Below are positions 37,095-47,323 of a DNA stretch of 64,000 nucleotides, in pieces (positions within the stretch are counted from its first letter, which is position 1; every line of letters begins with the position of its first letter). The DNA is from Ananas comosus (taxonomy: Eukaryota; Streptophyta; Magnoliopsida; Poales; Bromeliaceae): NCBI RefSeq assembly GCF_001540865.1, contig NC_033625.1, positions 8,419,804 to 8,483,803 of the forward strand, in the 5' to 3' direction. Below the pieces are notes generated by a model that saw nothing but the letters and a program-made list of their open reading frames with translations, made no database searches and was not told the origin of the DNA. The translations under genes were made by a program, and so were the position numbers.

Positions 37095-37162
37095 TTATAT
37101 AATCGGTATCAGAACAAGTACCGATTCCAACAATTGTATCAGAGCTAATCACGCTTCCAACA
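37095..37162 (+). mobile_element. Remnant of the small LTR element's LTR end
   Basis: It matches the last ~70 bp of the LTR at 22952-23328 (CAAGTACCGATTCCAACA, TCACGCTTCCAACA) and is followed by the same TTGTT target and flank. It shows that the small LTR element once occupied the same site in this duplicate, before a deletion fused it to copia. Confidence 0.85.
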
Positions 37163-37479
37163 TTGTTTAGTAGCATTTTCTTTTGAAATTAAGAGTTCAG
37201 TATATATAACATCCTTTTCTTGTCAAATTTTTTGATTCATTAATGCATGCTCATGCACACAAAAAAAAAGGAAAAAAATGATACAATCCTCGGGATATTT
37301 TGATAAGTTTAACAAATATATATTTAAGAATTAATTAGCATAGTTTTTAATCAAGGAGATGTATATACCACATTGTCATGTGGTCACCCACTCTATAATT
37401 AATAATCTCCGTTAATTAATTTGCTAGATACACTTAATATAATCACTATCATTTTTCAATTTTGTTATTACAACAATTA
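37163..37479. repeat. Duplicated segment S2 (copy 2)
   Basis: It is the counterpart of 23329-23648. It leads into the Harbinger-like element, which in the other copy is truncated. Confidence 0.88.
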
Positions 37480-37786
37480 GGGGCCGTTTGGTTGAATATA
37501 GTTATAAAAACAGTGTAGTTGGAAGTACCCGTAGCTGTAAATGCTGCAGCTATAACTACATCTAGTCTGTTTGGTTTTATGCAGTTGCAACTGCTGCGAT
37601 TACATTTCTTCTGTTTGGTAGGCTGCAGTTGAGATTTGTATTTGTAAATCCTGTCAATTTTTAGATAAAAAGGTAAGATTACCTCTTGTAAACATACATA
37701 GCATAATAATGAGATCTTTTAGTTATTTATTAAGACTTTTATATCTATATATTATTTCTATATTACAAAATTATGTATAAATTTAA

Positions 37787-38460
37787 GGCTAAATTATATA
37801 AAACTCCCCTATCAAAACCCGATTTTTCACTTTCCCCACCTGTCATTTAAAAACCTACACTTTACCCCCTTGTAAAATGAAAAATGTTCACAGGGGGGGT
37901 ACGGCGTGTACTGTGATGATAAAATGACCATTTTGTCCCTTACCATTTTCGTCTCCTCCCTCATCTTCCTCAACCACCGCCTCGATCGGCTGCGATTCAC
38001 GCCTCGATCGGCCGTGGTTTCTCTCCATTTTCTTCTCCATCTGCTCCCTTTCTCCTCCTGCACCCTCGCCGCCCCTCGATTTCGGTGACAGTAGGGAGGA
38101 GATCGAGGTGGGCATGGATGGAGAGGTGGGCAAAGGCAAGAGGGTGAAGGCGACGGGACGGAGAAGGGCGAAGGGGTGTTTATGGGCGCGGACGGAGATG
38201 TGGGCGAGGGCGAGGCAATAGAGGAGGGCGAGGTGGCAAGGCGGCGGCGAGGCGAAGGAAGACGAAGCAACAGGGAAGAGGGCGGAGGGGTATTTTTGGC
38301 ATAAAAAAATATTTTATAACGGAACTCTAACAGATCACTAACGGTACGGGGTGAAGTGCACATTTTTCATTTTACAATGGTGTAAAGTATATGTTTTTAA
38401 ATGACAGGGAGGAAAAATGAAAAATCGAATTTTGACATGGAGGTTTTCTGTAATTTAGCC
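37787..38460. mobile_element. Mutator-type MITE with about 100-bp inverted ends
   Basis: The left end GGCTAAATTATATAAAACTC and the reverse complement of the right end (GGCTAAATTACAGAAAACCT) remain similar for about 100 bp. The flanks TAAATTTAA (37778-37786) and TAAATGTAA (38461-38469) form a 9-bp duplication with one mismatch, as Mutator elements make. The GC-rich interior gives frames (37827-38363, 37888-38139) rich in Pro, Ser and Arg with no known domain; I do not call them genes. Confidence 0.9.
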
Positions 38461-38547
38461 TAAATGTAATGAATTTTAAATGCAAACGTACTATAAATTT
38501 GGTCAAAACAAAAATTAAGGCATTATTGAATTAGCAAACTGGAAAAA

Positions 38548-38755
38548 AATGAAGCGCGTGAAAAAAAAATTATTGAACCCTAACAGACATTATTAAACCT
38601 AACAGATTTCATGAATAGATATTCTTGGAAAAAAGAAGTTAAAAGCGTATAAAAAAATTTATTGAACCCTAACCGACATTATTAAAATCCTAGCAGATTT
38701 TATGAATAGGTATTCTTGAAAAAAAAAAAAGTTAAAAAAGAAGCGTGTGAAAAAA
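38548..38755. repeat. About 100-bp direct duplication
   Basis: The block containing TTATTGAACCCTAACAGACA, CAGATTTCATGAATAG and TATTCTTGGAAAA appears twice in tandem, with small differences and variable A-runs. It lies inside the Harbinger-like element. Confidence 0.75.
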
Positions 38756-38982
38756 AAATAACACTTTATTTTTTTTTTTAATGGGTGAGCAGACTCCGGC
38801 CCAATTGCTGCAATTGGTACTACAGCAATTAGCTGCAATACCAATTGCAACAGTTGGGCCTTCTCGTGCATATACAACTACAGCAGTTCGGTCTAACTAT
38901 ACCAAACGAAACACAAATTTAATAGATGCATGCATTTCCAACTTAGTACAGTTGGAAATGCATGCAACCAAACAACCCCTTA

Positions 38983-40452
38983 AATTAGTCAAAACAACTT
39001 CAACGATATATATGGATATATATGAAATTACATAATTATGAATTGGCTAAGTTGTTTCTTTTTTTTAGTTTTTGGCTTAATAACAAGTGGTGAAAATTTT
39101 TGAATTCATAGTTTAATTTCAAACTGCACATAGGTCATAAGTTCAATAACTAAAATCAATATTGGATAGCTAGAAAAAGTCCAAATACTCTTGCAAGCAT
39201 GCACAAAATAACAAATCCAAATTCTCATAACATATGAATAAAATTGTTTGATGAGCGCACAAACAAAAACGAAAAATGGCAATCGAAACATTTGATGAGC
39301 GATATATATGGTAATGGAGTAAGAATGACAAACCACAAAATAGTAAAATAAAATAAAACAGAAAGATTTACATGAAAAATCTTTTGCATGAAAAAAATCA
39401 TGGATGAAGAAGGAGAGAACTTTACTATGAAAAACGGGAGCACAAATATTGTGGAAGTACAATATAATGTATCGCCTGTAGGAAAAAAAAGAAAGAAAGT
39501 TCATGTTGGTGACAGTAAAATAGTGCCACGTGGTGAATAAGTGCACAACATAGCCAGGGACTTTAAAACTGGAGATAAACGACATTTGGTGCACCGAGAA
39601 CAAAAGGCAAGTTGCAGCAAATCGCAGACGGTTTCATGTTGTTGAGATCGGCTCGTAGTGGCCCACGAAATTAGGGAGAAGTGACCAATAATGTAGATAA
39701 CTGAATAACTACGGGCAGAGTGTAAATAAACAGAAGACACTTGGAAGAGGGGTCTTTTCTCTACGAACAGAAGACCACTTTCAATTCTACGCATTTTTTT
39801 CCTCGCTTTCAAGGAATAGTTTACTTGTAATCTTTTATGGCTTCCCTATATTTACTGTTTTTCTTAAGAGTAGTTTTAAGTTAGATTTTCTGTACACCGT
39901 ACCGGCATCACCTTTTGTACTTGTTTCGAACTTCAAGTTAATATATATAAAAGCATTCGGCACTTCAGCCGACTTGAAAATACTGTGCAATCCGTACATT
40001 CGGCTCATTCAGCCGAACCGATTCTATAATAGAGGGTACGAACTCGGCTGATCAGATCCCTCATCAGCCGAATCGCTTGATCTGTCGAATGGCGCAAACT
40101 TCGAGGGTCACCACGTGTAGCCATTTCGCATCCCTATTCTAGGGAAATCCTTGACCGGGTCAGGGAATACGAAATTCGGCTCGTAGCAGTTCCGTTAGGG
40201 GTTTCTTCAGAATGGTCTTGAGCCCATAGCTCACCACAAAATCCATTTTTTACTTCATAAATTACCTTTTAAAATTTGTCGCACCGTGAAGCTGTCGGCA
40301 AATTAGAGGTACAAAATCGAACTCGATTACCAAATTTCGAGGCATATCTAATAAAAATTATTTCTAACAAATTTATTACACTAATTGAAGACTAATTAAA
40401 TTTGAGTAGCTCGATGTTAAGGCAAGAGACTTCGTGTTGGTTTAAAGGGGCT
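38983..40452. other. Intergenic, no gene seen; inverted TTCGGCTGA motifs at 39955-40175
   Basis: Open frames at 39106-39812 have no recognisable domain. At 39955-40175 the motif TTCGGCT and its complement AGCCGAA occur repeatedly, some pairs close enough to form hairpins (TTCGGCTCATTCAGCCGAA at 39999-40017). Nothing identifies the sequence further. Confidence 0.5.
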
Positions 40453-40592
40453 AGCATCCTGCCCTGTAGCTAGAGATCAGGTTGGGCCAAATCATGTTTG
40501 AAATGGCGAGAGGCTGGGTTGGATGAGTCATGTTCAAAGTGGAGTGAAGTTGGTTGGGCTGAGTCACAATCGAGACCCGTGGATCCTGTGTT
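40453..40592. repeat. Direct repeat X (copy 1) beside the Helitron
   Basis: It is similar to 45953-46092, sharing AGCATCCTGCCCTGT, CATGTTTGAAATGGCG and GTCATGTTCAAAGTGG. Together with the sequence across the Helitron junctions it shows that the host locus here is itself tandemly duplicated. Confidence 0.8.
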
Positions 40593-40879
40593 TGTAATTC
40601 ATGAATAATTCGCGAATTATTCCCGAATTATTGAAAATCTGAATAAAAATCTTATAATTTTTATGTTTAAATATAGATTATCTCATATTTTATATCTTAT
40701 ATTTTATATTTTATACCAAATTCTTTTTTTAAGCTGAATTTTTCAACGAATTTAAAACTTAGAAAACGAATTTTATGCATATTATACCCGTACCCAATTT
40801 TTGTCGAATTCGAATTAACTAACTATGGCTTTTAAGTAAATTGGTTGCCTATTTTTAACAGGTTGAGCTTTTGGGATTA

Positions 40880-40908
40880 ACTAGTGAAGGCCCGCGCTTC
40901 GCGGCGGG
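40880..40908 (-). other. Helitron 3' terminal hairpin and CTAGT
   Basis: The plus strand reads ACTAGTGAAGGCC, then CCGCGCTTCGCGGCGGG. The CGCG-based arms pair into a short stem about 7-10 bp from the terminal CTAGT of the minus strand, the layout of Helitron termination signals. Confidence 0.85.
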
Positions 40909-42110
40909 AAATATTTGTAATTCTAGATTATACTGGTTTTTTTTTTCTCTTGAAATCGATGCCAAAGGAAAGCCAAAAGGAAAGTTTTTTTCGCCTGCCC
41001 AAAACCTCAAACCAATGATGTAAAATAACCAAGGGGGAAAACAAATGTATGTAAAAGGAAGCAGAAAACACAGTTCCAATGACAGAAATGCAATTTCGGG
41101 AAATCCCAATAGCGGGAAAAAAAAACATGGAGCTAGTGTTTGCAAAGTAAAGTAGAATGAAGAGAAATATGTGAAAAAATATTAAAGCAATTTTGAATCA
41201 CATACATAAATCTAGAACATAAGTAATTAAAAGTCTACCAAGAATGTAGCAAACCAAACCCAATAAATCGAGCTTCATGTAAATAGCAAGAACACCCAAG
41301 AAACATTGAACTGTATAAGTAGAAAGCAGGAACCACAACCAAAAAAAAAAACTAAGCCTCAACTTAAAAAAAACTATCACGAAGTACTGAACTATTTGAA
41401 TCCAATAAAAGATAGTCCATAACAGGCTAAAAGAAAACCCCGAACTAACTTATAATAAACAATTTTAACTATACAGGTCAAACGAATACAATCAATAATT
41501 TCAGAGAACCACAAAATCACCAAATAAAAATTATATGCATTAGTAAAGTAACATTACTTATAATGAATAGTCTGAACTACACAGGCCACACGAATCCAAT
41601 CTATAATTGAGAGAATTACAAAGCAATCAAATAAAAGTTATAGAGGTGCTAGCATTTCAATTCAAATATCAAATGATTGCAATAGGTTCTTTGGATAAGA
41701 GGAAAAAAGGGGTTGAGATTGCCACACATGTAAGAATGAAAGCTTAGATCTAAATACCATCAAGTTTTGATTAAATGCAAGTGTCCTCTAAATGTAACAA
41801 AGAAATCAACATTAAAAATAGAGGCAAGATAGCTATTTGCTCCTACAACAGTTTAGCAAAGACTTCCACACAGGCAAGACTTAATATACCTTTTCTCTGC
41901 AAAACCGAATATCCGAATATACACCATTGTCAATAACTATCATGCTTTAAACTAATTGAAAGGGCTAATATACCTTTCGCCTTCAGAACCAAACGTCCTC
42001 CGCTGTAGCATTGAGAAATCTACAAAATATATAGGTGGAACAATCAAGAAGCACTGAACTATATAAATAGAAAGCAGAAGCCGCAACACAAAAAAACTAA
42101 GCTCCAACTT

Positions 42111-42275
42111 NNNNNNNNNNNNNNNNNNNNNNNNNNNNNNNNNNNNNNNNNNNNNNNNNNNNNNNNNNNNNNNNNNNNNNNNNNNNNNNNNNNNNNNNNN
42201 NNNNNNNNNNNNNNNNNNNNNNNNNNNNNNNNNNNNNNNNNNNNNNNNNNNNNNNNNNNNNNNNNNNNNNNNNNN
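42111..42275. other. Assembly gap (165 N)
   Basis: A run of N inside the Helitron. The left side (42034-42110) repeats sequence from about 41280-41370. The right side starts the segment that reads reversed. The frame that crosses it is meaningless. Confidence 0.99.
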
Positions 42276-44440
42276 CTTTGTGATTACATTTTATAGGCAA
42301 ATAAGTTTCCTGTGACTTACTTTTCCTTTTGTTTAAAAAATCAAAAGGTAGAAACACGTACGATACTACTATGAAGGGGACTCACATTCAACCAAAGCTA
42401 TCAAGGCACCCTTAAGCGGGAAGAATTAATTGTCACACCTGCGATACCTACCGGACGAGACGTTCGTTGGTCGCGAGGAGTAGACAAGACGTCAAATAAA
42501 CCAAGACTGTGAAGACTCCGTTTTTTTTTGTAACAACGACTAGGTTAGTTACGAACTATTTATCCCCTTCTGACTCGTTTTACAGACATGGAACGGATAG
42601 TTGAAAACAAGAATTAAAAAGAGATATGAGTACTTATCTGATAAAGGCCGATTTAAACGGATCCAACAAACCATACGAAAACCACCAGATTAAATGAAGG
42701 CCTAGACGCGAAGAAGTGAGGTAACTAAAACCGTACGTAAGTACATACAACAAACCATACCAAAGATACACGACTAAATGATACCTCGAAAAGTGGAAAG
42801 AACCTTCGTCAAATACAACAAGAAAAAATAATGGAAACTAAAGTACTAAAAACAGTACAACGACGACGGAAATGATTTAGCAAGGACGACCAACATCCAA
42901 GAAATGAGGAGAACGGATAACGGAAAGGAAGTCGTACGAAACTGCTTCTTTTTTTTTTTTAACCTTAGTCGTTCATCGAAAAAACGAAGACGTACAAAAT
43001 GTTGTTTCTTTTGTTAATACAAGGGATATAAAGGAACGACTGACACCTAAGAAACAACGAGAAACATCGATACTAGACATGGAAAAAGGGGACGTACAAT
43101 ACGTCTTCTCCATTTGTTAGTACAAAGAGTATAAATGAACGACCGACATCCAGGAAACAACAAGAAACGTCGACACAAGACACACCAAATATTATTACAA
43201 AACAGCAAAGAGCCTATGAAACGGAAGCGGATAAAAACAAGTATGATACTACTGACGGAGAACTTCACTGTAGAGAGCCCATAAAACTAAAGCGGATTAA
43301 AGGACGTATGATACTACCGATAGAGAACTTACAGATGAACCAAAGTAAATAAGGAACGACAAAGAAAGATTAAAAGAACGAGAAGAAATTCCCATACTAC
43401 TATTCATCTCCCTTAACAGCTTTTATAACGGAAGCTTGTTCGCCTCAAAACTTGCCTCACCTTCAAACCCACCGGATGAGTATCCGTTGGCGAAGGATGC
43501 CAACAACGAGAATCACTAACGTGTGCAAAGGGAAGTTACCATTAGATGACGAGTCGTTGGTAAAGGATGGTAAGAATGGGAAACAACAACACGCGAAACG
43601 GAAAGATATCATGGGACGACAAGGATAACGACGGGACACGAATACTCGTCACAACGGGCGGGAGGAATTGACTCAGAATACGAAAAACGGTAACAAAATT
43701 TCTAACAAACTTAACAAGAGAAGAAAGGGGTTGGGGAAAACGGAGTAAAAAGTACTTGTTAATATAATATTAAATATGATAACAAACCATACCAAGAACG
43801 AATAACTGAAAAATTTTATTTTAAAAGGAAATTACCTCATCGACTCCCTGCCTAGTCAACACCCGTTGGTCAAAATTTTCAAAAAAAAACGTGAAATAAA
43901 CCAACACGAATTCAAATGATAAGGATAGAAGTAAAGTCTAATTCACAACGATGTAACAATAAAAGGATAATAATGAAGTAAAAGTAAATAAGGAACGACA
44001 AAGAAGAACTAAAAGAACGAAAAGAAATTCCGATACTACTATTCATCTCCTTTCACACCTTTTAAAACGGAAGCTTGCCCACCTTCAAACCTGCCGGATG
44101 AATATCCGTTGGTGAGAGATGATAACAATAAGAATCACTAACGTGTGTAAAGAGAGGTTGCCATTAGATGACGAATCGTCGGTAAAGGGATGGTAAGAAT
44201 AGGAAACAACAAGGCGTGAAGGACGGATGTCACACACCAAACAACAAGAATGATGATGGCAAATGAATACTCGTCATGACGACTAGCATGAACTGACTCG
44301 GAATGAAAAAACACGTAAAAATTTTATTAAAAAACTTATAAAAGGGAAAGAGGAGTGAGGTTTCACCCACCCAAAGTTTTTATCGAAATATAAGCTGAAA
44401 GATTAGAACTGAAGGTTTACTTTTACAAAGAGTCGTTTTC
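42276..44440. other. Segment present reversed but not complemented (assembly anomaly)
   Basis: The left edge is the N-gap; the right edge lies between about 44340 and 44460. By hand count 42421-43680 has about 71 CpG and 21 GpC, whereas normal plant noncoding DNA, such as 41161-41460 (3 and 7), has the opposite bias. Plain reversal of 42733-42816 matches the plus strand at 47692-47765 and 48705-48745 (core CCATAGTAAATCAG). Inside is an old direct duplication, 43357-43760 versus 43998-44370. Nothing should be annotated here as given. Confidence 0.85.
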
Positions 44441-44805
44441 TTTTTTTTTCTTTTCCCTCTAGGGTCCTTGGAATACCCACTTATTTTGCATCTTTGTTTT
44501 GAAGTGAAGGCAAAGTAAAGCATTTACCTTTTTTACAATCCCTTCAGCATGGTTCGACAGAGAGGGTGGGAAAAGAGAGAAGGGAAAAAAAAAAGACTTG
44601 GCCTAGAGCTCGCAAGGTTTTTGTGTTTCTTTTCTTTCAAACGGGTTCCATTAGTAAGGGTTCCGACATACCACCCCCGAACTACAAAGACCAGCCAATA
44701 GTACATGGCAACTTTTACAAACCTCATAAGGACAACATATACTAAAACATAGGGACCGCACAAGGGCGAAGTTTTTTTTCCAAGCCAACCTTCGAACCTT
44801 AGGCA

Positions 44806-44884
44806 ACCAGCTCAGGCGCCACAAGCCGAAAAGGCTACCAGTTCAGGCGCCGCAAGCTGAAAAGGCTGCCAATTCAGGCGCCTT
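44806..44884. repeat. 31-bp minisatellite, about 2.6 copies
   Basis: The unit CCAGCTCAGGCGCCACAAGC plus CGAAAAGGCTA recurs with a few substitutions. It lies in the normally oriented part of the Helitron and gives no sustained open frame. Confidence 0.85.
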
Positions 44885-45051
44885 CAAGAGTTTTAGCTTA
44901 TACTGACTTCACTATGTAGGCCAAATTCATGACATCATAATGGAAATTTCAAGACAAAACAAAATTCATTTAGCTATTTTAAACATTGAGTTGCTACTTT
45001 ATACCTCTATTTACATGATCAGACATATATATATAAAGCAATAACATTTAC

Positions 45052-45165
45052 CACCATCCGCAGCGCCGCGCCCCACCTCTCCGATGCCTGTGAAGCGCTC
45101 TGCGATCGCCTCGGCATTTCGTCAAACAGGGCGCGAGCGTTAGGGAGAGGTTGCAGATCTAGAAG
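45052..45165 (-). pseudogene. Possible captured PPR-protein exon fragment in the Helitron
   Basis: The minus-strand reading gives 38 codons including LPNARALFDEMPRR, which matches the hallmark of plant pentatricopeptide-repeat motifs (AR-LFDEMP-R). It ends at a GGTAAATG that could be a 5' splice site. Gene-fragment capture is common in Helitrons. The match is short and the following 20 residues do not fit a PPR, so this is a suggestion only. Confidence 0.35.
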
Positions 45166-45790
45166 GGGGGGGGCGCGCGAGGGGCATGAGCAGGCGCCGG
45201 GCGTGGGTCATGCGCACATGGCAGCGTGGGCGGGCCCGCCTGCGCCGTGGATTTGCAGGACCTCCGCGCCCTAGGGGCGACAGGGGAAGGAGGTAGGAAA
45301 AGGGGCGCTGGAGGCAAGGTGTGACTGCGGGCTTTGCGGAACCACAGAGGACAGGAAGGCGATAGAGGAAGGAGGCGGGCAGAGGCGCGCACGGGCCTGC
45401 TCGAGAAGAAACGACAAACAGGGGGACGCTAAAGAACGATATAAAGCTTATGGGCACCAAGCAGGCCACATGTGGCGCCGGCGAGGAGAAGGACGACGAT
45501 GGCCATGGGTATGCTAGGGTAGGCGAGTACGGCGCACGCGCGGAGGCGTACCGCGACGGCCACCGCAGAGAGAGGCGTTGGGACACGGTGCACACCGGAA
45601 AGCTAGGGCTCCTGCCACACCGTGCGCCCGCGCGTACGGGTAGGGAGCAACGCCCCACATCCCGCGGCCTCAGGAGACAGGGTCCGGGAGACGCGGATAG
45701 GGCGACACGCACCCCTCCCGAGCACCCACGCAACGCGGGGCGAGCGCGGAGCACCCACGCAAAGCAGGGCAAGCGGGGGGCGCCGAGAGA
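45166..45790. other. CpG-rich block inside the Helitron 5' part
   Basis: GC-rich sequence with long overlapping frames on both strands (minus 45140-45772, plus 45450-45872). The products are Arg/Pro/Ala-rich with no domain I recognise. It could be captured promoter or first-exon DNA. No gene is called. Confidence 0.4.
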
Positions 45791-45952
45791 GCGCCACGTA
45801 GGCCACAGTAAAACTGAGCCTTTAATATATGTATTGATACTTAGCTCTAACGATCCGACAAGAGGTATCTGATTCAGAGGGCACGAGTTCGATTCCTGTA
45901 TGCTGCGAATTTGTGCAGGTATGGAGGGAAAAATTGTTAGCTTACAGAAGTC

Positions 45953-46092
45953 AGCATCCTGCCCTGTGGCAGGAAACCAGGTTGGGCCGAGTCATGTTTG
46001 AAATGGCGCAATGACAAGTCATGTTCAAAGTGGCGTGAGATTAGTTGGCCAAGGTTGAGTCATAATCGAGACTCATGGCGCTGTGTCTATAT
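45953..46092. repeat. Direct repeat X (copy 2)
   Basis: It is the counterpart of 40453-40592. The following stretch, to about 46176, contains the unoccupied counterpart of the Helitron insertion site. Confidence 0.8.
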
Positions 46093-46351
46093 GTTTTAAG
46101 TGAATTAATTACATATTTCTAACAATTTGAACATTTAGGATTAATGATTAGCGCCAACGATCCGACACTCTGAACGTACCATATAAACCTACTTTGAAAA
46201 GTTATATCTAAACTTTGCCCTCATATGTCAAGAAAAATTATGTCTAAAATTTGCCCTCGTATGTCAAGCTAAATGCAAACTTTTTTAAATAAAAGGGAAA
46301 TAAAGTTGCCCTCTTTTTTTTTTTTTTTTCGAGAGAGAGAGAAGCGGAGGC

Positions 46352-47069
46352 CACGGGTAATTAATCGTGGAACTAGTGCCAGTCATCAATAAATAAATTT
46401 GTATTTTTGTTATTGCTAACTCACATGCAAACAGTACCATATTGTTTGCTTATTCAATCCAATTGATACAATCAAATGAATAAATCCACAGACATGAATA
46501 ACAAAAGCAGATTACATGCGATAATTGGAAAAACAAAACATCAAAAGTAAATTACATCTAGTATATATCTTAGTTTTGATTGGTCGACGTGAACTGAGCC
46601 TGAATCCAATCTATGGTTTTCTTGTCCACCTGAAAGGCTTTAGCAAGAATATCATCAGAAATGGAAGGGTTTGATGCCGAAGACCAAGATCACCCAATCT
46701 ATTGAGACTCGGATTCTGGCTACCCAGGAACAAGGGCCGACTGCCCGGTGCGAAAGCCAAAGTAAATCAAGGAATCAGACCCGGGAACAACAAAACATCC
46801 GCCGTTGTTGAAGGACTTAGAAGAAGGAGCTTAGTTCTCAGTTCGACCGTGTACGATCCCATAAGAGCCTGATCTGAATCACACAAGATCTCGAGTCGCA
46901 CGTGGGAAATTGTGGTTGGGTTTGAGACATGAGGTCAAATACAACGAGCCATCGAGAACACCTAGGGTGCTGAGAACCGGGATTCCTTACTTGCAATGCG
47001 GATTAAAAGTCACTGTTCCGATCCAAAGCTTGTTGATGTGATGCCGGGCTTGTTCTAGGGGCACGAGAG
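46352..47069 (-). pseudogene. Corrupted second copy of GLP gene B exon 2 (probable gap-fill artefact)
   Basis: The first 324 bp (46352-46675) appear identical to 48884-49207. After that the match to 49208-49595 continues, but with an insertion, deletion or substitution every few bases, the pattern of an uncorrected long read. It ends at an N-gap. A real duplicate would not switch abruptly from identity to scattered single-base indels. I regard it as the same gene as 49102-49909 written twice, and not a third germin gene. Confidence 0.8.
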
Positions 47070-47323
47070 NNNNNNNNNNNNNNNNNNNNNNNNNNNNNNN
47101 NNNNNNNNNNNNNNNNNNNNNNNNNNNNNNNNNNNNNNNNNNNNNNNNNNNNNNNNNNNNNNNNNNNNNNNNNNNNNNNNNNNNNNNNNNNNNNNNNNNN
47201 NNNNNNNNNNNNNNNNNNNNNNNNNNNNNNNNNNNNNNNNNNNNNNNNNNNNNNNNNNNNNNNNNNNNNNNNNNNNNNNNNNNNNNNNNNNNNNNNNNNN
47301 NNNNNNNNNNNNNNNNNNNNNNN
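47070..47323. other. Assembly gap (254 N)
   Basis: It separates the corrupted GLP copy from the filler sequence to its right. The frames spanning it are not real. Confidence 0.99.

Larger units (their letters stand above)
37480..38979. mobile_element. Harbinger-like element with TTA target duplication
   Basis: The ends are GGGGCCGTTTGGTTG and CAACCAAACAACCCC, imperfect inverted repeats. TTA flanks both sides (37477-37479 and 38980-38982), the 3-bp target type of PIF/Harbinger elements. Subterminal motifs such as AGTTGCAACTGCTGC and GCAATTGGTACTACAGC face each other. No transposase frame is present. Its length (1,500 bp) is partly due to a nested Mutator-type MITE. Confidence 0.75.
40880..45837 (-). 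mobile_element. Helitron, both termini visible
   Basis: On the minus strand the 5' end is TCAATACATATATTAAAGGC and the 3' end is a GC-rich hairpin (CCGCCGCGAAGCGCGG), then CCTTCACTAGT. These are the TC...CTAGT ends of Helitrons, inserted between A (40879) and T (45838). The related unoccupied sequence at 46138-46176 (GGATTAATGATTAGC, AACGATCCGACA) joins the two flanks. The length is 4,958 bp including a 165-N gap. No Rep/helicase is recognised in the readable part, so it is probably non-autonomous. Part of its interior is in impossible orientation (see 42276-44440). Confidence 0.88.

Noticed and set aside
37827..38363. 178-codon minus-strand frame
   Set aside because: It lies inside a Mutator-type MITE and starts within its terminal inverted repeat; Pro/Ser-rich low complexity.
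39500..40250. Possible endogenous pararetrovirus promoter or leader
   Set aside because: Suggestive AT-rich promoter-like sequence only. No viral coding motif or primer-binding site was found.
43047..43268. Short minus-strand frame in the reversed segment
   Set aside because: The segment is in an orientation that cannot exist in DNA, so its translations are meaningless.
45140..45772. 210-codon minus-strand open frame
   Set aside because: Composition is Arg/Pro/Ser/Ala-rich, with overlapping frames on the other strand and no known domain. A CpG-rich block explains it.
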